NCBI GenBank assembly: GCA_022828425.1
Contig: CP094685.1
Span: forward strand, 3,390,046-3,454,045
Reading direction: 5' to 3'
Length of the DNA stretch: 64,000 nt
DNA from: Candidatus Thiothrix sulfatifontis
GTDB lineage: Bacteria; Pseudomonadota; Gammaproteobacteria; Thiotrichales; Thiotrichaceae
Shown: piece by piece, positions 17,491-26,555 of the stretch
Numbering within the stretch: position 1 is the first letter of the stretch
Layout: every line of letters starts with the position of its first letter
The notes under the pieces: generated by a model
What the model was told of the DNA's origin: nothing
Seen by the model: only the letters and a program-made list of their open reading frames with translations
The model's database searches: none
Program-made: the position numbers and the translations under genes

Positions 17491-18243
17491 ATGAAACCAG
17501 TTGCCTTACACAGTGCTAAGAAATCAGCCGTTGCTTGCCACAATTGCAGTTTAAGTGAACTCTGCTTGCCCCGTGGCCTCAATCGCGATGAATTGGAATT
17601 GCTCGAAAACGCTATCAACAAAACCGTCAAGATCAAGAAAAAAGATTATTTATTTCACCGTGATGACCAACAACAATCCATTTACGCGGTGAAAGCCGGA
17701 GCTATTAAGACCTCGCTGTCGACACCGGATGGTGAGGAGCAGATCCTCGGTTTTTACCTGCCCGGCGATTTGCTCGGCTTCGATGCATTTGCCCGCGACC
17801 GCCACACCTGTGACGCGCAAGCCTTGGATGACACGCTAGTGTGTGAACTCAGTATGGATAATTTCCAAGAATTATGCGGCAAATTGCCGATTATGCGCGG
17901 GCAAATGATGCGCCAAATCGGTTCAGAATTGGAACGCGAACAGATGCTGCTGCTAACGCTGGGGCAAATGCGTACCGAAGAGCGCCTCGCCACCTTTTTA
18001 TCCAGTTTATCGGAACGCAATAAAGAGCGCGGATTTTCCAGCCATGAATTTAACTTACCCATGGCGCGTCACGATCTCGCCAATTATTTGGGGATGGCAG
18101 TCGAAACCCTAAGCCGCATGTTCTCACGCTTACAGGAAGAAAAAATCATCAACGTGCAACACCGCTTGGTGAAAGTTGAAGACATGAACCGGCTCAAACA
18201 ATTGGCACATCATACCTGCCGACCGGCAGGCGACGTGCTGTAA
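17491..18243 (+). CDS. fnr: FNR/ANR-type oxygen-sensing transcriptional regulator
   Basis: 250-residue Crp/Fnr regulator that senses oxygen through a [4Fe-4S] cluster. The N-terminal ligands C16, C19 and C25 (CHNCSLSELC) and an internal C118 (DDTLVCELS) match the four cluster cysteines of E. coli FNR. The cyclic-nucleotide-binding-like fold is followed by a coiled dimer helix and a C-terminal helix-turn-helix whose recognition helix reads ETLSRMFSRLQEE. The E-x-x-S-R pattern is that of FNR proteins reading TTGAT-N4-ATCAA. The gene converges with hemN (14 bp between stops), and a matching FNR site lies upstream of hemN. In Pseudomonas the same protein is called Anr. Confidence 0.93.
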   Translation: MKPVALHSAKKSAVACHNCSLSELCLPRGLNRDELELLENAINKTVKIKKKDYLFHRDDQQQSIYAVKAGAIKTSLSTPDGEEQILGFYLPGDLLGFDAFARDRHTCDAQALDDTLVCELSMDNFQELCGKLPIMRGQMMRQIGSELEREQMLLLTLGQMRTEERLATFLSSLSERNKERGFSSHEFNLPMARHDLANYLGMAVETLSRMFSRLQEEKIINVQHRLVKVEDMNRLKQLAHHTCRPAGDVL

Positions 18244-18257
18244 TACACGTTTCGCCT

Positions 18258-19643
18258 TCAAATCACCCGCGAGAAACGTTGCTGCACGCCCTGCTTGTGC
18301 AGACTGGCATCAAACACCATGCAAATGTTGCGGATCAAAAATCGCCCGCGTGGGGTAACATCCATGCCTGTTGATGTCGATTGCAGCAAATGGTCAGCCA
18401 CCATCGGCTGCAATAATGCCAATTCACGGCTGAAATAATCCGCAAACGTTAGGCTGAACAGCCGCTCCACTTGGTGAAAATTCAACGTAAAGTGACACGC
18501 CAATTGCTGAATAATATAACGCCGCAATACATCATCATCGTCCAAAGTCAGCCCTTTAATCACCGGCAAATGCCCCGCGTCTAGCGCCGCGTAATACTCT
18601 TCCAAGGTCTTGGCATTTTGGCTGTAGCATTCCGCCACGCTGCTGATCGAACTCACCCCCATCGCCACTAAATCGCAATCAGCGTGCGTGGTATAGCCTT
18701 GAAAATTACGGTGCAACGTGCCTTGGCGCTGCGCCATTGCCAATTCATCGTCGGGCTTGGCAAAATGATCCATCCCAATGTATTCATAACCCGCAGCGGT
18801 CAAATGTTCCACCGCGAGTTGCATGATTTGTAACTTGGTGTCAGGCGAAGGCAAATCCGCCTCATTGATGCGGCGTTGCGGTTTAAACAACGTCGGCATG
18901 TGCGCATAATTGAATACCGAAATGCGGTCTGGTGACATTTGAATAATGGTATCCAAGGTCTGGCGGAAGCTTGCCACCGTCTGGAATGGCAGCCCGTAGA
19001 TCAAATCCACGCTGATCGACTTTGCCCCATACGCCCGACACGCGTCAATAATCGACAGCGTTTGCGCAATCGGCTGAATCCGGTTGACCGCGATTTGCAC
19101 CCGCTCATCCACATCCTGCACACCCAAACTGAAGCGGTTGAAACCGATTTCGCGCAATACGCCAATGGTTTCCGGCGTCACTGAACGTGGATCAATCTCG
19201 ATGGAATAATCGCCATCGTCCGTAATGTGCAACGAAAAATGTTCACGGGTTTTATCCATCAGCGCCCGCATTTCCGCATGACTCAAGAAGGTTGGCGTAC
19301 CACCGCCCCAATGCAACTGCTCCACTGTCCGATCACGATCATACAAGGCGGCTTGCATCTCGATTTCACGAAACAAATATTGCAAATACGTTGCGGCCTT
19401 GGCGTGGTCTTTGGTCACGATTTTATTGCAAGCGCAGTAAAAACACACCGTGTCGCAAAACGGCACATGAAAATACAAAGACAGCGGCAAAGGAATGGGG
19501 TCTTCATTGCTCAAGTACGCGTGCGCTTTGTATTCGTCTTCGGTAAAAGGCCCGAATGCAACCGCCGTCGGATAAGACGTGTAGCGCGGCCCCGCCGTGT
19601 CGTAGCGACGAATCAAGTCTGCATCAAATTGAATTGCACTCAT
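18258..19643 (-). CDS. hemN: oxygen-independent coproporphyrinogen III oxidase (radical SAM)
   Basis: Converts coproporphyrinogen III to protoporphyrinogen IX under anoxia, using S-adenosylmethionine and a [4Fe-4S] cluster. The 461-residue length fits HemN. The cluster motif CxxxCxxCxC reads FCDTVCFYCACNKIV near residue 62. N-terminal RYDTAGPRYTSYPTA, HWGGGTPTFL and the C-terminal HemN domain are present. The start at 19643 (MSAIQFDADLIRRYD) was chosen for its GAGGTTGGT site and family N-terminus; the frame stays open to 19772 but that extension looks non-coding. An FNR-type site lies about 97 bp upstream of this start and the fnr gene is the next gene, so anaerobic control is very likely. 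Confidence 0.95.
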   Translation of the reverse strand: MSAIQFDADLIRRYDTAGPRYTSYPTAVAFGPFTEDEYKAHAYLSNEDPIPLPLSLYFHVPFCDTVCFYCACNKIVTKDHAKAATYLQYLFREIEMQAALYDRDRTVEQLHWGGGTPTFLSHAEMRALMDKTREHFSLHITDDGDYSIEIDPRSVTPETIGVLREIGFNRFSLGVQDVDERVQIAVNRIQPIAQTLSIIDACRAYGAKSISVDLIYGLPFQTVASFRQTLDTIIQMSPDRISVFNYAHMPTLFKPQRRINEADLPSPDTKLQIMQLAVEHLTAAGYEYIGMDHFAKPDDELAMAQRQGTLHRNFQGYTTHADCDLVAMGVSSISSVAECYSQNAKTLEEYYAALDAGHLPVIKGLTLDDDDVLRRYIIQQLACHFTLNFHQVERLFSLTFADYFSRELALLQPMVADHLLQSTSTGMDVTPRGRFLIRNICMVFDASLHKQGVQQRFSRVI

Positions 19644-19739
19644 ACCAACCTCTTCTTCTGACCCAAAGCTTAAGCAGCACACATAATCGCCGCATCCGGC
19701 CTGCTCTGACAAGCACTTGAAAAAAAACATTAAACTTAG

Positions 19740-19753
19740 TTGACTTGTATCAA
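19740..19753. promoter_or_regulatory. FNR/ANR binding site between hemN and a candidate small RNA
   Basis: TTGACTTGTATCAA matches the FNR consensus TTGAT-N4-ATCAA at nine of ten specified bases. It lies about 97 bp upstream of the hemN start on the minus strand. On the plus strand its centre (19746.5) is about 61 bp before the predicted start of a small RNA, the classical class I activator spacing. It could serve both directions. Confidence 0.75.
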
Positions 19754-19805
19754 GAAATTGAAATCGCACCAATTGTAAACCCTATGGAAAACAGGTGTAA
19801 TCGTT

Positions 19806-19913
19806 CTTGAAGATTGCCGGTGTCGATGTTTCGTTACCTCCTCTGAGTCGGTAATCTTCAACGCTCTACATACCCTAAAGCACTTAGGCTCTCCTTCGGG
19901 GGAGCTTTTTTTT
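19806..19913 (+). ncRNA. candidate FNR-controlled small RNA with CCUCC loop
   Basis: This 380-bp gap between hemN and the glycosyltransferase holds a compact transcript-like structure. A -10-like TGTAAT at 19796-19801 predicts a start near 19806-19808. Bases 19809-19819 (GAAGATTGCCG) pair with 19849-19859 (CGGTAATCTTC) in an 11-bp stem with one G-U pair. Its 29-base loop displays CCTCC (19837-19841), complementary to Shine-Dalgarno sequences. A strong intrinsic terminator ends the unit at 19913. No open reading frame with a ribosome site is seen. It resembles in design E. coli FnrS or Pseudomonas PhrS, both anaerobically induced small RNAs, but I see no sequence similarity that I could assert. 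Confidence 0.5.
19888..19913 (+). terminator. intrinsic terminator of the candidate small RNA
   Basis: GCTCTCC and GGGGAGC pair around the stable tetraloop TTCG, followed directly by eight T. There is no protein-coding gene upstream on this strand within more than 1.6 kb (hemN is on the other strand), which argues that it ends a non-coding transcript. Confidence 0.85.
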
Positions 19914-20023
19914 CGTGCGATGACAGTTATCTGACAAATACCCACCTCTATCACCTCCCCGCTGTTTATGACGATGCAGGTGTAACAGCATTAGGTTTAG
20001 CCACACGAGGAAGAGTTTGCCTA

Positions 20024-21232
20024 ATGACACACCCCACACACAAAATTCGGGTCATCCACATTATCACCCGCTTAAGCACAGAAAATACCGACGGTGCCGC
20101 CACGATGTTATACAAACTCATGGCGCACATCGACCGCAGCCGCTTTGAACCCATGGTAATTTCACTCGATGGCGAAGCCGAGCTAAGCAACCGCATCCGC
20201 GCACACGGCATCAACGTCTATTCACTCGACATGCACAATAATATTACCGCTGGCTGGCAAGTGTTCAAATTGACACGCTTATTGCGCACCTTGCAGCCCG
20301 ATATTATTCAAGGCTGGATGTACCACGGCAATCTTGCCGCATCATTGGCAAATCTCTCTCTCGGCAACCGCCACCCGGTGCTGTGGAGCATTCACCGCGC
20401 AGTGCACACCCTCAACCAAGAAGCCCGCGCCAGCCGCTGGGTCATCGAACTCGGTGCCAAACGTTCCGCCAGCCCCGAACACATTATTTACAACACCCAC
20501 CTGAGCGCTGAGCAGCACGCCGCGCTGGGCTACGATGACCAGCGCAGTCTAGTGATTCCTAACGGTGTTGATACACAAGCCTTCGCCCCCAATCGCTACC
20601 ACCGCGACACGATGCGGCATAACTTGGGAATTCCCGCAGATGCATTCGTCATTGGTTTGTTTGCGCATTACCATCCGGTGAAAAATCATGCCTTATTTTT
20701 GGAGGCCGCTCGCCTGTTATTATCGCATCACCCCAATGTGCACTTCATCCTAGCGGGGCGCGGGGTAATGGCAAACAATCCCAAATTGCGCTATTTACTG
20801 GATAAAATACCTGCGCAACAGAACCTGCACCTGTTAGGCGGACGCAAAGACATTCCCCACCTCATGAATGCCTTGGACTTGTATACCCTAAGCTCCAGCT
20901 ACGGTGAAGGCTTTCCCGAAAGTGTCACCGAAGCCATGGCCTGCGGCATTCCCTGCGTCGCCACCGATGTCAGTGACCTTGCCAGAATCATCGGCAACAC
21001 CGGGCAATGTTTGCCGGTAGCAGACACCACTCCCTCGTCTCTTGCCTTCGCTTGGCTGGAATGGATCAATGCCGGGGACGTTTGGCGGCAGGAAGTCGGC
21101 TCACGTGCCATGCAGCGCATTCAACAGGTTTACACCCTACAAACCATTACCGAGCGCTATCAAAAAATCTATCAAAACCTGTTGGATGAGCAGCAAATGG
21201 CAACCATGAAACTGGTCACAACTCTTCCATAA
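20024..21232 (+). CDS. glycosyltransferase, GT4-like (GT-B fold)
   Basis: A 402-residue glycosyltransferase of the GT-B fold. The N-terminal half opens with IRVIHIITRLSTENTDGAA, typical of the acceptor domain, and contains PDIIQGWMYHGNLAASLAN. The C-terminal donor domain has VIPNGVDTQAF, FVIGLFAHYHPVKNHALFLE, and the E-x7-E-like motif in SSSYGEGFPESVTEAMACGI that contacts the nucleotide sugar. No membrane segment is evident. It lies alone after the candidate small RNA and its last 17 bp overlap the 3' end of the convergent LysR gene. Likely role is polysaccharide or LPS assembly; sugar and acceptor are unknown. Confidence 0.85.
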   Translation: MTHPTHKIRVIHIITRLSTENTDGAATMLYKLMAHIDRSRFEPMVISLDGEAELSNRIRAHGINVYSLDMHNNITAGWQVFKLTRLLRTLQPDIIQGWMYHGNLAASLANLSLGNRHPVLWSIHRAVHTLNQEARASRWVIELGAKRSASPEHIIYNTHLSAEQHAALGYDDQRSLVIPNGVDTQAFAPNRYHRDTMRHNLGIPADAFVIGLFAHYHPVKNHALFLEAARLLLSHHPNVHFILAGRGVMANNPKLRYLLDKIPAQQNLHLLGGRKDIPHLMNALDLYTLSSSYGEGFPESVTEAMACGIPCVATDVSDLARIIGNTGQCLPVADTTPSSLAFAWLEWINAGDVWRQEVGSRAMQRIQQVYTLQTITERYQKIYQNLLDEQQMATMKLVTTLP

Positions 21233-22133
21233 AGAATTTTTCGTCGAACATCTCGATAAAACGCTTAGCCTGCGGGGTGAAAAACTTACCCCGCCGCACA
21301 ATCAAGCCATAGCTACGCGCAGGAAAATAATCATTAAGCGGTACCGCCACAATTTTCTCATGACCCGTCAGGCAAACTTCGGTCACAATCGAAATGCCCA
21401 GCCCCATTTCGACATAACGTTTGACGATTTCCCAGCCACCCGCTTCCATTGCCACCGAATACGGCACTTCATGCTGGCGAAACACCGTATCCACCATTCG
21501 CCAGGTGCTCATATTGCGCGGCGGCAAAATTAAGCCATACGGCCCGATGTCTTCCAAAGTGATTTTACTTTTCAATTTTGCCAGCGGGTGATGTTCTGGC
21601 GTGATGAGAATCGAGCCAAACGACACAAACGGCCTATACACAATCGTTTCAGGAATCTGCAATAACGGCCCCACCGCCAAATCCACCTGATCTTCCAGCA
21701 GTTTTTTCATGCCGCTTTGCCCTTCGACATTGTGCAAATTAATGCGAATACCGGGGTAAGCCGCGCAAAAACGCTCCAAATATTTGGGTAATACATACAA
21801 TGCAGTCGACTGCCCCACCGCAATATTCAACTCGCCCTGCTCCATTTTACCGAGGCTCGCCGCAAAAGTTTCTTTGAGGGAATCAATCCCAGCAGCAATG
21901 GGTTGCACCAATTGGTAGAGAATTCGCCCTTCCGGGGTTAAACGCACGCTAGGGCCACGGCGCTCCAACAGTTTCTCGCCCATTTCACGCTCAAGCGCTT
22001 GAACTTGTAACGACACCGTGGGCTGACTAATATGCAATTGGTCGGCAGCGTGGGTAATATTTTCTTTTTGCGCCACCACGCAAAAAGTCCGCAGTAGCTT
22101 GTAACGCGTTTGCTTGTAATAGTGCATTGCCAC
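21216..22133 (-). CDS. LysR family transcriptional regulator (divergent from ppsA)
   Basis: A 305-residue LysR regulator. The winged helix-turn-helix occupies residues about 10-70 (TFCVVAQKENITHAADQLHI, then SQPTVSLQVQALEREMGEKL). An inducer-binding domain of two alpha/beta lobes follows (GELNIAVGQSTALYVLPKYL). The start is GTG 22133, ten bases after GAGGAGG; ATG 22127 is a close alternative. It is divergent from ppsA with a 264-bp gap. LysR regulators commonly control the divergent gene, so a role in gluconeogenic PEP synthesis is possible but unproven. The 3' end overlaps the glycosyltransferase gene on the other strand. Confidence 0.85.
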   Translation of the reverse strand: MAMHYYKQTRYKLLRTFCVVAQKENITHAADQLHISQPTVSLQVQALEREMGEKLLERRGPSVRLTPEGRILYQLVQPIAAGIDSLKETFAASLGKMEQGELNIAVGQSTALYVLPKYLERFCAAYPGIRINLHNVEGQSGMKKLLEDQVDLAVGPLLQIPETIVYRPFVSFGSILITPEHHPLAKLKSKITLEDIGPYGLILPPRNMSTWRMVDTVFRQHEVPYSVAMEAGGWEIVKRYVEMGLGISIVTEVCLTGHEKIVAVPLNDYFPARSYGLIVRRGKFFTPQAKRFIEMFDEKFFMEEL

Positions 22134-22282
22134 AGTGATTTACCCTCCTCAATTATGTCATTATTGTGCAATACAATGGTAATAATTGAAACAATTGATT
22201 TTTTACAATGCATTATTTTCGGTATCTTACGCGGCAGCTAAGCACCCATTACGAGTGCTTATCTATGCTAACTGTGGTGCTT

Positions 22283-22313
22283 GCGGCGTTCATGAGAGAA
22301 CGCCGCTCTTTTT
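22283..22313 (+). terminator. intrinsic terminator in the leader region of ppsA
   Basis: GCGGCGTTC and GAACGCCGC form a perfect 9-bp stem around ATGAGA, followed by TCTTTTT. It points towards ppsA and lies 85 bp before that start codon. No gene precedes it on this strand, since LysR reads the other way. A smaller hairpin (AAGCAC/GTGCTT, about 22239-22260) lies just upstream. It therefore ends either a short RNA or an attenuated ppsA leader. Confidence 0.8.
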
Positions 22314-22397
22314 ATCCCCCGCCCCTTGTGAAACAATCACCTAACCACATCCATAAAAGATCCAGAACTTCCAAATTCGACTGACGGAGATCGCGCA

Positions 22398-24779
22398 ATG
22401 GCAGATTACATTCTTTGGTTCGACCAGTTGGGGATGCACGATGTCAACATCGTCGGCGGCAAAAACGCCTCCCTTGGGGAAATGATCAGTAACTTGGCAA
22501 ACGTGGGCGTTAGCGTCCCGAATGGTTTTGCCACCACCACACACGCTTACCAAGATTTTATCCGCGCTGACGGTCTCGCTGACCGCATCAACGCGCTGCT
22601 GAATTCCCTCGACGTAGACGACATCCACGCCCTCACCAGTGCTGGTAAAACCATCCGTGGGTGGGTCATGGACACCCCATTACCCGAAAAATTGTTAGAA
22701 ACCGTGCGCGAAGCCTACGATACACTCGCAGCGGGTTCAGGTGATACTGCCTCTTTCGCGGTACGTTCTTCCGCCACGGCTGAAGACTTGCCGGATGCGT
22801 CTTTCGCCGGTCAGCAAGAAACTTTCCTCAACGTGCGTGGGCTGGATAATGTTATCGCCGCCATCAAGGAAGTATTCGCCTCCCTCTACAACGACCGTGC
22901 GATTGCCTACCGCGTCCACCAGCATTTTGAACATGACAAAGTGTTCCTGTCGGCTGGCGTGCAAAAAATGGTACGCAGCGACATCGGCGCAAGCGGCGTA
23001 TTGTTCACCCTCGACACCGAATCCGGTTTCCGCGATGCCGTCTTCGTGACTGGTGCGTATGGTTTAGGCGAAACCGTGGTACAAGGCGCGGTCAACCCCG
23101 ACGAATTCTACGTTTACAAACCCAATATTGAAGCGGGTCGCCCTGCCATCCTCTCACGCCGTTTGGGTACAAAAGCCATCGAAATGGTGTACACCGCCAC
23201 TGCTGGCGATGCGCACAATAAAGCGACATTGACCCGCGAAGTTGATGCGGAACGTCGCGAACGTTTCTGCCTGAGCGAAGCGCAAGTCGAATCCCTCGCC
23301 CGCCAAGCCATGATCATCGAAAAGCACTACCAGCGTCCGATGGACATCGAATGGGCACTCGATGGCGGCGACGGCAAGCTCTACATCGTGCAAGCCCGCC
23401 CTGAAACCGTCGAAAGCCGCGCTTCTGCCACCATTATCGAACGCTACCAGCTCAAAGAAAAAGGCACAGTGGTCGCCGAAGGCCGCGCTATCGGTCAAAA
23501 AATCGGTCAAGGCCCCGCCCGCATCATTATGAGCATCAGCCAGATGAACGAGGTGAAAGAAGGCGACGTACTCGTGACCGACATGACCGACCCTGACTGG
23601 GAACCAATCATGAAACGCGCTTCCGCCATCGTCACCAATCGCGGCGGACGTACTTGCCACGCAGCGATCATTGCGCGTGAAATGGGCATTCCAGCGGTTG
23701 TTGGCTGTGGCGACGCGACCCAGCTCATCAATGCTGGCGACGAAATCACCGTTTCTTGCGCGGAAGGCGACACCGGCTTCATCTACAGCGGCTTGCTGCC
23801 GTTTGAAGTACGCACCGCTGACACTGGCAACCTGCCTGACCTTTCCGTGAAAATCATGATGAACGTGGGCAACCCGTCCCGCGCCTTCGCCTTCTCGCGC
23901 CTGCCGAATGCCGGTGTGGGCTTGGCACGCTTGGAATTCATCATCAACAACACCATCGGCATTCACCCGAAAGCCTTGCTGGAATTCGACAACCTGCCTG
24001 CGGATTTGAAAGCCAAAATCGGTGCGAAGATTGCCGGTTACGCCAGCCCGGTCGATTTCTACGTGGAAAAACTGGTCGAAGGTATCGCCACTCTGGCGGC
24101 TGCCTACGCGCCTAACAAGGTTATCGTGCGCATGTCCGACTTCAAGTCGAACGAATACGCCAACCTGATGGCAGGCGACCGTTACGAACCGCACGAAGAA
24201 AACCCGATGATCGGCTACCGTGGCGTTTCGCGCTATTTGTCTGCCAATTTCCGTGATTGCTTCGAGCTGGAATGCCGAGCGCTGCGTAAAGTCCGCAATG
24301 AAATGGGCTTGACCAACGTCGAAATCATGATTCCGTTCTGCCGCACCTTGGAAGAAGCGCAACAAGTCACCGAATTGCTGGCAACTCAAGGCATTAAGCG
24401 CGGTGAAAACGGGTTGCGCCTGATCATGATGTGCGAAATTCCTTCCAACGCAGTGCTGGCGGAAGAATTCCTCGAATACTTCGACGGCTTCTCCATCGGC
24501 TCTAACGACATGACGCAGTTGACGCTGGGGCTGGATCGCGATTCCGGCTTGATTGCGCACCTGTTTGATGAACGTAACCCTGCGGTGAAAAAGCTGCTGA
24601 AAATGGCGATTGACGCTTGCCACAAGCACGGTAAGTACATCGGTATTTGTGGGCAAGGGCCATCGGATTACCCCGATTTCGCGGTGTGGTTGCATGAGCA
24701 AGGCATTAGCAGCTTGTCGTTGAACCCAGATACCGTGGTCGATACGTGGCTGCACCTTGCCAGTCTGGATGGTAAATAA
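22398..24779 (+). CDS. ppsA: phosphoenolpyruvate synthase
   Basis: Converts pyruvate and ATP to phosphoenolpyruvate, AMP and phosphate, for gluconeogenesis. At 793 residues it matches the family. The N-terminal ATP-grasp domain begins with [19 protein letters not shown] and contains [20 protein letters not shown]. The swivelling domain carries the phosphohistidine in [21 protein letters not shown] (near residue 420). The C-terminal PEP/pyruvate barrel has [17 protein letters not shown] and [13 protein letters not shown] with the catalytic Cys. CGGAG precedes the start. Its stop overlaps the ppsR start by one base. Regulation probably involves the PpsR kinase, and perhaps the leader terminator and the divergent LysR protein. 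Confidence 0.96.
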   Translation: MADYILWFDQLGMHDVNIVGGKNASLGEMISNLANVGVSVPNGFATTTHAYQDFIRADGLADRINALLNSLDVDDIHALTSAGKTIRGWVMDTPLPEKLLETVREAYDTLAAGSGDTASFAVRSSATAEDLPDASFAGQQETFLNVRGLDNVIAAIKEVFASLYNDRAIAYRVHQHFEHDKVFLSAGVQKMVRSDIGASGVLFTLDTESGFRDAVFVTGAYGLGETVVQGAVNPDEFYVYKPNIEAGRPAILSRRLGTKAIEMVYTATAGDAHNKATLTREVDAERRERFCLSEAQVESLARQAMIIEKHYQRPMDIEWALDGGDGKLYIVQARPETVESRASATIIERYQLKEKGTVVAEGRAIGQKIGQGPARIIMSISQMNEVKEGDVLVTDMTDPDWEPIMKRASAIVTNRGGRTCHAAIIAREMGIPAVVGCGDATQLINAGDEITVSCAEGDTGFIYSGLLPFEVRTADTGNLPDLSVKIMMNVGNPSRAFAFSRLPNAGVGLARLEFIINNTIGIHPKALLEFDNLPADLKAKIGAKIAGYASPVDFYVEKLVEGIATLAAAYAPNKVIVRMSDFKSNEYANLMAGDRYEPHEENPMIGYRGVSRYLSANFRDCFELECRALRKVRNEMGLTNVEIMIPFCRTLEEAQQVTELLATQGIKRGENGLRLIMMCEIPSNAVLAEEFLEYFDGFSIGSNDMTQLTLGLDRDSGLIAHLFDERNPAVKKLLKMAIDACHKHGKYIGICGQGPSDYPDFAVWLHEQGISSLSLNPDTVVDTWLHLASLDGK

Positions 24780-25609
24780 TGAGCAATCGGCGGACAGTAT
24801 TTTACCTATCTGACCGCACCGGGATTACCGTCGAAACACTGGGGCACAGCTTGTTGACCCAGTTCGACGGCATCCAATGGCGCAAAGTTAGCATCCCGTT
24901 TCTCGACTCCGAGGCAAAAGCACAGGAAGCCGCTGAACAAATCAACCTGATGGCGCAACTGGATGGTTGCCGCCCGCTGGTGTTTAGCACCTTGATCAAT
25001 CCCAACGTGCGCCAATATATCGAAAAGGCGAATTGCGCGATTTACGACTTTTTCGACAATTTTATTGGCTCGATGGAACAAGAACTGGGGCAACCTTCTT
25101 CCCACGCTATCGGGCGTTCGCATGGGCTGCATAACGATGCATCGTATTCCAAACGCATTTCCGCGATTAATTTTGCGCAAGCCAATGACGATGGCATCAG
25201 CGCGAAAAATTTTGCCGAAGCGGATATTATTCTGATCGGGGTATCGCGTTCCGGCAAAACCCCGACGTGTTTGTATTTGGCGATGCAGTACGGCATTTAC
25301 GCCGCTAATTACCCGCTGACGGAAGACGATATGGATGCGCCGGGCTTGCCTAAACTCCTGCACCCCTTCCGTAGCAAGTTGTTTGGCTTAACAATCACAG
25401 CGGCGCAGTTACAGCGTATTCGCCAAGAACGCAAACCGAACAGCCGCTATGCCTCGCTAAGCCAATGCCAGCAGGAACTGCAATGGCAGGAAAGTTTGTA
25501 TCGCCGGGAGAAAATTCCATTCATTGAGACAACGGCTATTTCGATCGAAGAAATTTCCACCACCATCCTGAATCGCAGCGGCTTGAAACGGCAGTTGTAC
25601 GGCGAGTGA
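24779..25609 (+). CDS. ppsR: PEP synthase regulatory protein (ADP-dependent kinase/phosphorylase, DUF299)
   Basis: Bifunctional enzyme that inactivates PEP synthase by ADP-dependent phosphorylation of a threonine near the catalytic histidine and reactivates it by phosphorolysis. At 276 residues it has the family signature: FYLSDRTGITVETLGHSLL at the start, the P-loop GVSRSGKTPTCLYLAMQYG near residue 155 and NYPLTEDDM after it. It overlaps the ppsA stop by one base (TAATG), so the two are translationally coupled, which also fixes the substrate. The pair is standard in Gammaproteobacteria. Confidence 0.95.
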   Translation: MSNRRTVFYLSDRTGITVETLGHSLLTQFDGIQWRKVSIPFLDSEAKAQEAAEQINLMAQLDGCRPLVFSTLINPNVRQYIEKANCAIYDFFDNFIGSMEQELGQPSSHAIGRSHGLHNDASYSKRISAINFAQANDDGISAKNFAEADIILIGVSRSGKTPTCLYLAMQYGIYAANYPLTEDDMDAPGLPKLLHPFRSKLFGLTITAAQLQRIRQERKPNSRYASLSQCQQELQWQESLYRREKIPFIETTAISIEEISTTILNRSGLKRQLYGE

Positions 25610-25654
25610 GTCCGATGCGACAATGTGTGTTTTTCTAAGCCCCGCAGGAATGCC

Positions 25655-26512
25655 ATGACAGCCCAGATCATTGATGGTAAAAAAATTGCCGCCGAAGTCC
25701 GCCTCGAAGTCAAACAAGGTGTTGAAGCCCGCCTGCAACACGGCAAACGCCGCCCCGGTCTTGCTGTCATCCTGATCGGTTCCGACCCCGCCTCGCAAGT
25801 CTACGTCAGCCACAAGCGCAAAGCCTGCGAAGAGGTCGGCATTCTGTCGCGCTCTTACGACCTGCCCCCGCAAACCACCCAACACGAGCTGATCGAACTG
25901 ATCGACGAACTCAACCGTGACCCACTGATTGATGGCATTCTGGTGCAATTGCCACTGCCGCCGCACTTGGATGCCTCGCTAATTATCGAGCAAATCAACC
26001 CTAGCAAAGACGTGGACGGCTTCCACCCCACCAATGTCGGCCGCTTGACGTTACGCATCCCCAGCCTGCGCCCCTGTACACCCTATGGCGTCATGCGCTT
26101 GCTGGATAACATCGGTGAAGTTTACAAAGGTCGTCATGCGGTGATCGTGGGCGCATCCAATATCGTCGGTCGCCCAATGGCGCTGGAATTGTTGCTCGCG
26201 GGTGCAACCGTCACCGTCACCCACCGTTTCAGCGGTAGCATGACGCCTGAACTGGTACGCCAAGCCGACATCGTGGTGGCAGCCGCAGGCAAACCGGGGC
26301 TGGTCAAAGGCGATTGGATCAAACCGGGTGCAACCGTGATTGACATTGGAATTAACCGGCTGGAAAGCGGCAAACTGGCGGGCGATGTAGAATTTGCAGC
26401 AGCGGCTGAGCGCGCCGCGTGGATTACGCCGGTGCCGGGTGGTGTGGGGCCGATGACGGTTGCCATGCTGATGAAAAATACGTTGGAAGCGTGCGAAAAG
26501 CATTCGTTTTAA
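25655..26512 (+). CDS. folD: bifunctional methylenetetrahydrofolate dehydrogenase/cyclohydrolase
   Basis: Interconverts 5,10-methylene-, 5,10-methenyl- and 10-formyl-tetrahydrofolate with NADP. At 285 residues it has the usual length. The catalytic tyrosine and lysine lie in [14 protein letters not shown]. The substrate loop QLPLPPHLD, the Rossmann motif [16 protein letters not shown] and the C-terminal [16 protein letters not shown] are all present. The start at 25655 ([10 protein letters not shown]) follows GCAGGAATGCC; the frame is open to 25625, but those ten residues are not family-like. It lies 45 bp after ppsR and may be co-transcribed. A short palindrome follows its stop. Confidence 0.95.
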   Translation: MTAQIIDGKKIAAEVRLEVKQGVEARLQHGKRRPGLAVILIGSDPASQVYVSHKRKACEEVGILSRSYDLPPQTTQHELIELIDELNRDPLIDGILVQLPLPPHLDASLIIEQINPSKDVDGFHPTNVGRLTLRIPSLRPCTPYGVMRLLDNIGEVYKGRHAVIVGASNIVGRPMALELLLAGATVTVTHRFSGSMTPELVRQADIVVAAAGKPGLVKGDWIKPGATVIDIGINRLESGKLAGDVEFAAAAERAAWITPVPGGVGPMTVAMLMKNTLEACEKHSF

Positions 26513-26518
26513 TGAAGC

Positions 26519-26539
26519 GGGGCGTATGCAATACGCCCC
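26519..26539. repeat. GGGGCGTAT palindrome at the folD 3' end (dispersed repeat)
   Basis: GGGGCGTAT-GCA-ATACGCCCC lies six bases after the folD stop, between folD and the convergent secreted-protein gene. Related palindromes occur at 36427-36454 and 63421-63445, always at gene ends. It could act as a bidirectional transcription end without a T-tract. Confidence 0.6.
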
Positions 26540-26555
26540 TCCATCTCGCAATGTG

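Noticed and set aside
19644..19772. N-terminal extension of hemN by 43 codons
   Set aside because: It would include the FNR site and lacks family similarity; a good ribosome site precedes the codon at 19643.
23154..24755. 533-codon open frame on the minus strand inside ppsA
   Set aside because: It lies wholly opposite a canonical ppsA; its translation has no recognisable domain and follows from the strong codon bias of ppsA.
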